Of a stretch of DNA of 64,000 nt, positions 10,401 through 17,200 are shown piece by piece; the stretch's first letter is position 1, and each line of letters starts with the position of its first letter. Both the position numbers and the translations under genes were made by a program. The DNA comes from CBDFGS01 sp965247255 (GTDB lineage: Bacteria; Chloroflexota; Dehalococcoidia; Lucifugimonadales; CAUZJF01): contig CBDFGS010000013.1 in NCBI GenBank assembly GCA_965247255.1, forward strand, positions 434,001 through 498,000. Direction: 5' to 3'. The notes below the pieces were generated by a model. That model worked only from the letters and a program-made list of their open reading frames with translations. It made no database searches and was not told where the DNA came from.

Positions 10401-13400
10401 CTTGGTCAGCGACAGATCGACGAATGGGGGCGGCGCAACGATCTCCACGACGAGCGAGAAGGTGTTGTTCGCGGGGTCGGGGTCGGTCTCCCTCGCGCTC
10501 ACCGTCGAGGTGTTGGTGATGAAGACCCCGAAGGTGCTGGATGTGAACACTGCAATCGTCGCGGTCGCCTGCTCGCCCGGGGCCAGGATGGGAATATCGC
10601 ACGACACGATGCCGCCTGCCTGAGAGCAGCTGCCGGCATCGGACTGCGCCGAGACGAACGCAACCCCGGGCGGAAGCTCGTCTGTCAGTTCCACGCCGGT
10701 GGCCGCCCCGGGGCCGTTGTTGGTCACGGTAACGGTATAGGTGAGGGTGTCTATCGGGAGCGCCTGAGTCGGCGTCGCGGTCTTGGTGATCGAGAGATCG
10801 GCGACAGGGTTAGGGTTGACGAGGACCTTCCACAGCTCTCTGCCCTTGGAGCCGTTGTTCGCGTCGAAGAACACCTGGTACAGCTTGAACCGGTCGGAGA
10901 ACACCGGCAGTATCTCGGTGATGCTCGAGCTTGACCCGCCGGACCTGATGTTCTTGACGAGGAATGTCGTTGTGCCGTTGCTGATCCATAGCTCTGTCCC
11001 GTGCTGTTGTTCGTAGGCGGTAAATAAGAGCGGGTTGACGTAAGCGAGGTCGGCGGGCGTCGACCCATTGGCGCCGGGCCGGATGTCCATGACCATTACG
11101 GTACCCGCGGCAGTACCGTCGCTCCTCCACAGCTCTTTACCGTGCACACCGTCGGCGGCGACGAAGTGGACGGTACTGCTGGACCCGGTAAGCAGGGCCG
11201 CTCCAAACGAAAGGCCGGAGCTCAGTCCGGGGGCGATGTCCTTGACCATGACGGTGCCGGTTGCCGTCCCGTCCGACTTCCAGAGCTCCCTGCCGTGCGT
11301 GTTGTCGTCGGCGCCGAAGTAGAGAGTGTTGCCCACCGCGGTCAGATCGGTTGGAGACGAGCTGAACACCGGGTCTATGTTTTTGACCATGACGGTGCCC
11401 GTGGCCGTTCCATCTGACTTCCACAGCTCATCGTCGTTGGTGCTGTCGACCGCGGCGAAGAATAGGGTGCCGCCCACGTTCACGAGCTCGTCTGGGAACG
11501 AACCAAAGAAACCGTTCCTGATGTCCTTGACCATCACGGTGCCGGTGGCGGTGCCGTCGCTTTTCCATAGCTCGGTGCTGTTGGTGCCGTCGTTGGCAGT
11601 GAAGAATAGGATGCCGTTTGCGACCACTAGCTTGGAAGGAGAGGAGCCCGAGGCCCCTGGCAAAATATCCTTGACCATGACGGTGCCGGTGGCGGTCCCA
11701 TCGCTCTTCCAGAGCTCGGTCCCGCTGGCGCCGTCATGGGCTGCGAAGAAAAGGATGCCGTTAAGCTCGGTCAGGTAGGCGGTGCCAGAGGAGAGACCCG
11801 AGCTCACGCCTGCTCGAATGTCTTTCATCATGACGGTACCCGTCGCGGTACCGTCGCTCTTCCACAGTTCGTATCCGACGGCGTCTTCGTAGGCGACGAA
11901 GAACGCTACCCCGCCGACGTTGGTGATCTCCTGCGGGAAGGAGCCGTTCGAGCCTGGCCGGATGTCTTTGACGAAGACCGTCCCCTCCTCTGTGCCGTCG
12001 CTCTTCCACAGCTCTCTGCCGTTCGTCGGGTCGAACGCGCTGAAGAAGAGCACGCCGTCGATATCCGCGAACTCATTCGGGGTCGCGCTGCTGAAGCCCG
12101 GTCTGATGTCTTTCACCAGCTCAACGATCGGGGGTACGACCACCAGTGACTGCACCGAGGCCGTGTTGTTGGAGTTGTCCGGGTCGCTCTGGGTTGCGAC
12201 AACCGAAGCTGAGTTGGTGATGGTACCCGCAGCGCTGGCCACGGCCACCACGGTCACCGTGACCTCCGCCCGCTTGGCCACGGCGCCCATGTCGCACACC
12301 GCGCCGGTGGGTGTGACTACACAGCTACCGGACGGGGACGGCGTGACGCTAGTGGACAAGACTCCCGGCGGAAGCACGTCGGTCACGGTCACGTTGTTTG
12401 CGACGCTGGGGCCGTCGTTCCGTATCGTGATCGTGTAGTGAATTGGCACGCCCGTGGCCACGAGGGCCTGGAAGACCGTTTTGGTGATCGACAGGTCGGA
12501 GATCGGCGGCGGCTCGACCACCTCGGTGGACTCCGTGCTTGTGTTGTTACCTGGAACGGGGTCTTCCTCGTTGCTCCCCACCGCGGCCAGGTTGGTGATG
12601 GTCCCCGTGGTAGCTGGTGTGAATATCCGGATGGTCGCAGTGGCCTGGGTCCCTGTGCCCATCACGTCCAGACCGCACGTAACGACGCCGGCCGATTCTC
12701 CGCATGAGCCCTGCGTGGACGTCGCGGACACGAAGGTGCTGCCGGCCGGAAGCGTGTCGGTCAAAACCACGCCTGTTGCCGCTCCCGGCCCGCTGTTGGC
12801 GACACCGACGGTATAAGTCAGCGGGTCGTCCGTGTACACGGGGTCGATGCTGTCTTTCTTGGTCACGGAGAGATCGGCCACCGGATTCGGATTGACAAGC
12901 GCCAACCACAGCTCCTGGCCCTTACTGTTATCGCGGGCCGAGAAGAAGACCCTGGTCAAGCCGAGGGCTTCGTCGCGGATGGGGACAAGGTCGTGGATAT
13001 TCGGACTGAACGTGCTCCCGAGCCGGACATCCGCGATCATGACGGTGCCGGTAGCGGTGCCATCACTCCACCAGAGCTCCTGCCCCAGGACTCCGTCGTT
13101 GGCGGAGAAGAGGAGCTTTCCTTCCACCGCGGTCAGCTCGGCGGGCGTGGAGTGGGAGGCCCCGGGCCGTATGTCCTTGACCATCACCGTACCGGTGGCG
13201 GTGCCGTCGCTCTTCCAGAGCTCGATGCCGCTAACGCCGTCCTGGGCTTGGAAGTACGCGGTCCCTGAGAGGTCCGCAATGGGCGCCGAGAAACCGCCGG
13301 AAGAGCCGGGATAAATGTCTTTGACCATCACCGTGCCGGTCGCGGTACCGTCGCTCTTCCATAGCTCGTTCCCGTTGCTGCCATCATTGGCGCGGAAGAA

Positions 13401-13415
13401 AAGAGCGTCGCCCAC
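1407..13415 (-). CDS. Giant secreted ELWxxDGT/DUF11/RHS protein, 3' part (after frameshift)
   Basis: 4002 codons from a GTG at 13415 that has no ribosome-binding site. It is best read as the continuation of the gene starting at 18543. Domains in order: the last four motifs of ELWxxDGT block C (residues 1-~172), two DUF11 domains, block D, two DUF11, block E, two more divergent acidic DUF11, and a Cys- and Tyr-rich linker. From ~1950 there is a DUF6531-like opening ('SGELYQYEEDLRIPGRG') and a long array of RHS/YD repeats ('YDxxGRL..V.D..G'). A type I dockerin (residues ~2559-2607) interrupts this array. The RHS-associated core is at ~3725-3790, with PETGLYYNRRRYLSPELGRF and DPLGL, followed by a tip of ~215 residues. 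RHS shells often enclose a C-terminal effector, but this tip matches no toxin I recognise. Predicted secreted or surface-exposed. Confidence 0.85.
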   Translation of the reverse strand: MGDALFFRANDGSNGNELWKSDGTATGTVMVKDIYPGSSGGFSAPIADLSGTAYFQAQDGVSGIELWKSDGTATGTVMVKDIRPGASHSTPAELTAVEGKLLFSANDGVLGQELWWSDGTATGTVMIADVRLGSTFSPNIHDLVPIRDEALGLTRVFFSARDNSKGQELWLALVNPNPVADLSVTKKDSIDPVYTDDPLTYTVGVANSGPGAATGVVLTDTLPAGSTFVSATSTQGSCGESAGVVTCGLDVMGTGTQATATIRIFTPATTGTITNLAAVGSNEEDPVPGNNTSTESTEVVEPPPISDLSITKTVFQALVATGVPIHYTITIRNDGPSVANNVTVTDVLPPGVLSTSVTPSPSGSCVVTPTGAVCDMGAVAKRAEVTVTVVAVASAAGTITNSASVVATQSDPDNSNNTASVQSLVVVPPIVELVKDIRPGFSSATPNEFADIDGVLFFSAFDPTNGRELWKSDGTEEGTVFVKDIRPGSNGSFPQEITNVGGVAFFVAYEDAVGYELWKSDGTATGTVMMKDIRAGVSSGLSSGTAYLTELNGILFFAAHDGASGTELWKSDGTATGTVMVKDILPGASGSSPSKLVVANGILFFTANDGTNSTELWKSDGTATGTVMVKDIRNGFFGSFPDELVNVGGTLFFAAVDSTNDDELWKSDGTATGTVMVKNIDPVFSSSPTDLTAVGNTLYFGADDNTHGRELWKSDGTATGTVMVKDIAPGLSSGLSFGAALLTGSSSTVHFVAADGVHGKELWRSDGTAAGTVMVMDIRPGANGSTPADLAYVNPLLFTAYEQQHGTELWISNGTTTFLVKNIRSGGSSSSITEILPVFSDRFKLYQVFFDANNGSKGRELWKVLVNPNPVADLSITKTATPTQALPIDTLTYTVTVTNNGPGAATGVELTDELPPGVAFVSAQSDAGSCSQAGGIVSCDIPILAPGEQATATIAVFTSSTFGVFITNTSTVSARETDPDPANNTFSLVVEIVAPPPFVDLSLTKTMEPPAFPVVGRPTGFRLTIENAGPGFAHNLTVTDTLPANVTYSGATASQGSCTESAGTVTCNLGTLLKLDVAHVTINVVANAVGKVINTATVSADETETDPSNNSSTIEQRVISSDPIVLVKDISPGVTSSVPFLITVVGNMVYFTAADGVNGFELWKSDLTPDGTLLVKDIIQGPNSTFINSLTDVAGALFFVADDKVNGRELWKSDGTATGTIMVKDIFPGIGDSFPAELTPVGAKVFFRANDGIAGTELWVSDGSPAGTFMVKDIFPGLGSSLQTFGGAGLTNVGGTLYFAANDGTNGNELWKTDGTAPGTVMVTDISPGISGSFPASLIDVGGTLFFSANEGTNGRELWKSDGTGAGTVMVKDINPQPFAWSDPQNLSDVDGRLYFVANDGVTGIELWKTDGTATGTLMVKDINPGASSGFALFGFANITHVTGTVFYFTANDGISGLELWKSDGTAAGTVMVKDINPGPAFAFFFFLTGEFTPADGHLFFVATDGVHGSEVWVSDGTEAGTLMVQDLNPGPPPVTNALARVNIIRAVPAEHEEQESSSLNDPTSSNPWDLRRAFQAIVFAAFNEAYGHELRKIPESRIDELISEVLVGAHLSVTKKPLGRVVRGGSVPRDGEIEYKVTVKNVGTETALGVVLTDQAPQFGSIGQVFLQSANNPNLLQATNECATASRTITCQVGDLSPQQEKSYVFELKLDSSVPPGTQLTNHAEASATNASTVTTQVTNQAIAHADISVLKVLDEHDSAPESVDEFVDAYDVDYEDEEIETTEGDRYVFTILVENHGPDDAVNVRLTDDLPADIQVLSDTLPASCSGPAPGSTFTCNLLTIPAGGSAIFSITFKVGEVPDTEVQGFQMSNDVSVTSDTPDFFTENQSAEVYLVAYSANEEAYQVRDDDNYYSYYYAPTETPDGPSDCGSGVECGDGTLDLPSGCTAGGCPDAGDPIYLHSGELYQYEEDLRIPGRGIDWVFARKYRSGIIYEGPLGHNWDFNYNRRLILATPQNAGTLPATGLPRKPQPGDVVRMDGLGRYDLYQLQTDGTFLSPAGFYTRLTSASGGGFVEWDQRGNSSEYGPPNSDGLSRLVAMRDRNGNTISFTYDTQGRLSQAVDTLGRLIDYSYDTHGRLASVTDFVGRSIKFAYDANGDLTEVTSPTVTSTPTGNNFPQGRTTRYTYSSSSTDPHLDHNLLTVTAPNEVAGGGPPRLILTYGTSSSTTLDRVLTQTLGGTNYSGVPAGGVIAYQYIVLTTTRRVGVNFPVSQTTVTDRNGNVTEYQFNRLSNIVGVREFTNRDLRPGEPDFYETRHEYNEDGQRLKTVFPEGNSVSYLYDDQNPDRQQQGNLLTVTRTPDADRGGDQGTIRVAMTYEPIYNQLRTITSPRGLDTSYAPQNGGLRTLARYTTKHTFDYEEACSAPAIASVTGRTSARVQQLLAIAGVCGSSAGDANQDGVTTQVHGNVVRTQQPSVTLLGGSNQATAEGDTIQEIGQRFVYNRFGQLVLHIDPEGNVDQYDYYPANDPDGDGLDVTTTTSSELGGYLARTVRDSKTRRIEADVNGDGNVNLQDLQSVAERIGKRDYLADLNGDGDVNVLDLVAIASKFGETGPPPTAYLRSDLAYDRVGNLVRQVDGRGVVTDYVVNELNQVVQIERAAAHGQFQRSTVEPPHLLINFNYLERLFYDHNGSLVLRQVEDRGNTSAVDGNPPSATLPPNVVSPDPVGGPAYVDTVHHYDILNKLVESVREVRNSTTPEMLTTRVRYDPNENRVLLVQPEGNATSWTYDERELVMRVTSGAPSSPPLALRSASDATVYDVRGGVSSTVAYHYDGNANLVERVDAADTDGSSANNSTVGGSGDRTRYIYDGFNRRTSVVDSAGNQSVIQYDPASNVVRLSRFGPAGGTTPTSDGPATLAAPVSSVGVIQPTALVGGGLLAATEYRYDELSRAYQTDRVLFIRPATTTARTPDLADGAVSIGKSDLTPGDTQAIQGVTGITIIGRVTTRSEYDRNSRLTFTVEDDGDTRRYEYDGADRLLRVADPAGNAVEYAYDGNSNVIETRETDVSQEPGLPDEVFLTTFFHDALNRPQIRVDNIGRAFRFRYDSRGNLVATADAEGPPRPDPVVRRAFSEGPRTINDVNTRGNVTISFYDGIGRRTQSDVVLTASGAGDGLSIGRDFFGVSSTIPQPDLAQGGGDGLVTTRYEWGQNSLLRSITDDNGNQTQYAYDNLDRRTAVTKGFCVPPALADRCDATTTVAYEYDRDHNVARVTDENGSVITYTYDAPNRRTAADVIRATGVTGTTAVRYEYDGLSRRTRATDNNEPSGLGDDSVVTYIYDSLGRLVEEGQRIGTGPTRAVSSGWRADGLRTSLTYPNGRALDYRYDELDRLKSVQDSGATQELAVYQYIGATRVAGRAYPINGTGLALIDFTAKVDVGYDGIRRPVELRHGREIDQTLIAGFAQRYDRMSNKLTEEKLHAPGDSELYAYDSAYRLTDFQRGTLNSARDAVVTASALGPLHSSWALDGAGNWEQVDGETRKHSSFNEIVERSDGGVTAVLSDDNGNVTDDGTLLFAWDYLNRLRTVTRKSDGALIATYSYDAAGRRIRKVVTNSGPLVGFTDFSYDGRRVIEERDGSGALLQQYVYGRGLDEALSLDRNVSGGTSATEAGDRRLYYHANSLGSVFALTDGAGAIVEGYQYDAYGRPTVFKPGANSVVDFGGDDIVAVGGTSSEANPYMFAGRRLDPETGLYYNRRRYLSPELGRFLSRDPMGYGGGGLGLFEYAGGRPTRATDPLGLAPVGGPCAANASDLQPYAALSNAPLLNILGPYNPGANGVGTTVCPTDAFGPALYPAIDPGDERPSGSPAVGGGGGDLRNVNWAAFGRNERQVGESDTRAFEASQSPGTAARMAELDVTFGGTGGGSLCGGADIPPEGLDDTVEGSDDTLQVWFTEPVVQAPARGVSKQEDLDEGDDDLRVRPLNLKAVDIDAGGIQGGDIGTGANNIVRELDFQ
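2051..2240 (-). other. RHS repeat-associated core domain
   Basis: This stretch encodes the conserved RHS core: a DPETGLYYNRRRYL segment, 'GRFLSRDPMGYGGG', and a terminal DPLGL. In characterised RHS proteins this core closes the shell and precedes a variable C-terminal tip. Here the tip occupies 1410-2050. Confidence 0.85.
5595..5741 (-). other. Type I dockerin inside the RHS array
   Basis: Two Ca-binding F-hand loops, DVNGDGNVNLQDL and DLNGDGDVNVLDL, are separated by about 20 residues, each followed by a helix-like segment ending near KFGE. This is the canonical duplicated dockerin layout. RHS repeats lie on both sides, so the dockerin is internal rather than at a protein terminus, where dockerins usually sit. 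A weaker single loop (DANQDGVTT) occurs earlier, near 6055. The gene immediately downstream encodes a cohesin. Confidence 0.85.
8590..10050 (-). repeat. ELWxxDGT block E (nine motifs)
   Basis: Eight full motifs of ~48 residues and one closing half motif. The block opens with the half motif 'IVLVKDISPG' and ends with 'VFAAFNEAYGHELRK'. The last motif is degenerate (ELRK for ELWK) and is preceded by an insert rich in Glu and Ser. It is followed by two divergent DUF11 domains. Confidence 0.8.
10815..12135 (-). repeat. ELWxxDGT block D (nine motifs)
   Basis: Nine ELW motifs with the same plan: an opening half motif, eight complete motifs and a terminal ELWK without DGT that leads into NPNPVADLS of the next DUF11 pair. 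The eighth motif is shortened (SNGTTTFLV). Confidence 0.85.
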
Positions 13416-14205
13416 GGGCGTTTAGGTAATTTAGTGACCCGCTGGAGGCCCCGGGCCTGGTGTCCTTGACCATGACGGTACCGGTAGCCGTGCCGTCACT
13501 TCTCCAGAGCTCCTTGCCGTTGGTCGCGTTATCGGCCGCAAAGTAGACCACGCCGCCAAGCCCTACGATTTGGGTGGGGAAGGAGCCGGAGAAGCCCACC
13601 CTGATGTCCTTGACCATAGCGGTGCCGGTGGCCGTGCCGTCGCTCTTCCAGAGCTCGGCCCCGTTGCTGCCATCGTTGGCCTCAAAGTAGAGAGCGCCCG
13701 CCACGGCGGCAAGATCGTCCGGGGAAGAGCTTGAAGAGCCGGACCTTATATCCTTTACCATGACGGTACCGGTGGCCGTGCCGTCGCTTTTCCAGAGCTC
13801 GGCCCCGTTGCTTGCGTCCCGGGCGGCGAAGAACAGCGTGCCGCCAAGGTTGGTCAGATCAGAAACGGAGCCGTCCAGGGTGCCCGGGCGAATGTCCTTG
13901 ACCATGACTGTGCCGGTGGCGGTCCCGTCGCTTCTCCACAGCTCCCGGCCGTAGTCATTGTGGTATGCGGTGAAGAACAGGGTGCCGTTGACGTCGGTGA
14001 GCTCCAAAGGAGTCGAGTTGGAAAAGCCGGGTCGGATGTCTTTGACGAGCGCGGTCCCTGCTTCCGTCCCGTCGCTCATCCATAGCTCCGTGCCCTCGCT
14101 GGAGCTGTAGGCCGAGAAGAAAAGCGTGCCGCCGACGTCCACGAACTGATCGGGCGAGGAGAAACTGGAGCCGGGCCGAATGTCCTTCAGGAGGGCGACC
14201 GCCGG
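12880..14205 (-). repeat. ELWxxDGT block C (nine motifs, split by frameshift)
   Basis: Five motifs are encoded by the upstream reading frame and four by the downstream one. Joining the frames at 13421-13423 gives exactly nine, as in the other four blocks. The DNA unit, about 144 bp, recurs with strong identity throughout. Confidence 0.85.
13384..13424 (-). other. Single-base frameshift joining the two giant ORFs
   Basis: The overlap of the two frames is 32 bp. On the minus strand the upstream frame reads CTA AAC GCC. Removing one A from the AAA run (TTT at 13421-13423 on the plus strand) gives CTA ACG CCC GTG, that is L-T-P-V, which matches the 'LTPVG' linker seen between other motifs. There is no classic -1 slippery heptamer. 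A real mutation or a sequencing indel fits better than programmed frameshifting. Confidence 0.85.
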
Positions 14206-17200
14206 TCCCCTCACAACGTGTGATTGGACTGTGGCGGTGTTGTTGCTGTTGTCAGGGTCGGCCTCGGCCGCGGTGGCCGTAGCCGTGTTGGTAATCGTCC
14301 CCACTCGGCGTGCTACGGCGACTATCGTTATCGTTGTGGTCGAGCGCTTGAAGAGCGCGCCCAGGGCGCAAGTAACGACGCCTTGAGACTCCGAGCACGT
14401 CCCCTGGCTGGCACTGGCGGAGACGAAGTCGACGCCGGCCGGCAGCGTATCCGTAGTGGTGACGTTGTTGGCCTCGCTGGGCCCCGTCGGATTACCCACA
14501 TTGACCTTGTAGATGATCCTCTGCCCTCTTGCGACGTAGACCGGGAAGACGCCCTTGCGGACGACGAGGTCGGCTACTGACGGCGGGTCGACGACCTGCG
14601 TCGTGACCGTCGTCGTGTTGTTCGCCGTTGCGGCGTCCGTCTCGTTGCCCGTCACGCTGACAGAGTTGCTGATGGTCCCGTTAGCGTTGGGGGAATAGAC
14701 CGTGATTGTGGCCGTGGCCGTGGACCCGTTTGGAAGGATCGCAAGGTCACATGTGACCGTGCCCGACGAGTAGGAGCAGCTCCCCTGGGTGGAAGTGGCT
14801 TTGGCGAAGGTCGAGCCGGCTGGGAGGACGTCCGAAAGGGTCACTCCGGTCGCGGGGCCGGGCCCTCCGTTGGTCACGGATACCGTGTAGTAGAGGGGGT
14901 CGTCTCTATACACGGGGTCAGGCGAGTCGCTCTTCGATATTGAAAGGTCAGCGTTGGGATTGGGGTTGAGAAATGCCACCCACGGCTCGAATCCCTTGGA
15001 ACCGTCCCAGGCCTCGAAGAAGAGCAGTGTGATCCCGGTGGGGGGGTGGACCAGGGGAAGCAGGTGCGTTGGAGAGGCGGACGATGAGCCGGGCCGGATG
15101 TTCTTGGCCATCACGGTCGTCGAAACTGTGCCGTTGCTCTTCCACAGCTCGATGCCGTTAACTCCGTCGTTAGCCGTGAAATACAGCGTCCCGTTAACGT
15201 CGGTCAGCCAGTTGGGGAACGAACTATTGGAACCCGGTCGTATGTCCTTGACCATAACCGTTCCGGTGGCCGTGCCGTCGCTCGTCCACAGCTCGGTGCC
15301 GCTAGCATCGGTGACGCTGAAGAAAAGCCTGCCTCCGGAGGCGGTCAGTCCTACATTGCTGGACGAGAGGCCGTGCGATGATCCCGGCTTGATGTCTTTG
15401 ACCATAACCGTTCCGGTGGCGGTGCCATCGCTCGTCCACAGCTCCCGGCCGTTGGTGCCGTCGTCGGCGCTAAAGAATAACGTGCCGTTTACGTCTGTGA
15501 GCTCGCGAGGAGACGATTGGGACGACCCCGGGTAGATGTCTTTGACCAGTACGGTGCCGGTGGCGGTGCCATCGGTCTTCCACGGCTCGCGACCGACCCC
15601 GGTGCTGTGTGCCTCGAAGAACAGCGAGGCGCCGGCGACCTCGAATTGGGCGGGGCTGGAGTGGTTGCTCTCCGGCACGATGTCCTTCACTATGACGGTG
15701 CCGGTCGCCGTACCGTCGCTCATCCACAGCTCGCGGCCCGTGGAACCTCCGTGGGCGGAGAAGAACAGCTTGCCGGCGAAGCTCGTAAGGTTTTCAGGAT
15801 CGCTGGATGACGAGCCGGCCGAGATGTCCTTGACCATGACCGTCCCGGATGCCGTGCCGTCGCTCGTCCAGAGCTCGATCCCGTTGGTACCGTCGTTAGC
15901 CGTGAAGAAGAACTTCGTCCCGGTCACGTGGATAAGGGGCTCGAAGCCGGAGAAACTGTCCAGGCCGTTGGCAGTGCCTGGCCGGATGTCCTTGACCATC
16001 ACGGTGCCTGCATCCGTGCCATCGCTCCTCCACAGCTCGTCCCCGTGTACGCCGTCGTCTGCGACGAAGTAGAGCGTGTCGCCCACGCCCACCATGGCGG
16101 TGAGGCCCGAGCTTGAGGACCCCGGTCGGATGTCCTTGACCAAAACGGTGCCGTCAGCCGTGCCGTCGCTCTTCCACAGCTCGGCTCCCTCAGCCGGCCG
16201 GTAAGCATCGAAGAACAGGGTGCCGTTGACGTCGGTAAAATCCTCCGGGCTGCTGCTCCCCGAGCCGGGTCTGATGTCTTTCAGCAGGACAATCGGCGGC
16301 GCGTCGACCACGTCCACCTGTGGGCCGACTGTGTTGTTGCCCTGCGCCGGATCGGTCTCGTCGAAACCGCTGAAAAGAGCGAGGCTGATCACGGGGCCCG
16401 CCAGCCTAGGAATGACCACGACGGTAATCGTTACCGTAGAGCGCTTGAGCACCGTGCCCAGACTGCACTTCAGCGAGGTGGTGTTTACGCAGGTCCCCTG
16501 GCTGGTGCTGGCGGAGACGAAATCGAGGGAGGGATTCAGCGAAACTATGACCTCGACGTTGTGGGCCGGGCTTGGCCCCACGTCGTTGGTCACCTTTACG
16601 ATGTACTTCATCTTGACGCCCTTGGCTACGTAGCGCGGGTCCGGGGTCATGGTGACACCCAGGTCGGCGATCGCGGGAGGCTCGATTACCTGCGTCTCTT
16701 CGGTCGTCGTGTTGTTGCCGGAGACCGGGTCGCTTTCGACGCTGGAGACGCTGACGAGGTTGATGATCGTCCCCGTGGCGTTGGGCGTGTAGACCGCGAT
16801 CGTGGCCGTTGCCGTGGCGCCGCTGGCCAGGATGCTCACGGTGCAGCTTACGGAGCCTTCTGAAGGGGTGCAGGTACCCTTCGTGGTCGTAGCGGACGCG
16901 AAGGTCGTGCCGGCGGGCAAGGTGTCGGTGACCACTACCTCGGTGGCAGCGCCGGGCCCCGCGTTGTAGACGGCCACCGTGTAAGTCAGCGGGTCGTCGG
17001 TGTAGACCGGGTCCGGGGAGTCAAACTTGGTGACCGAGAGGTCGGCGCTCGGGTTGGGGTTGAACAGGGCTATCCAAAGCTCGCGGCCCTTGGAGGAGTC
17101 TACCGCTGAGAAGAAGAGCATGGTGAGCTGAGTTGCCGCGTCGTACACGGTGGTGAGCTCCTCGGGGTCCGAGCTTGATGAGCCCGACCGGAGGTTTTGC

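Noticed and set aside
13415..13424. Programmed ribosomal frameshift
   Set aside because: The local sequence CTAAACG is not a slippery heptamer, no stimulatory structure was noted, and joining needs a +1 shift. A simple indel explains it better.
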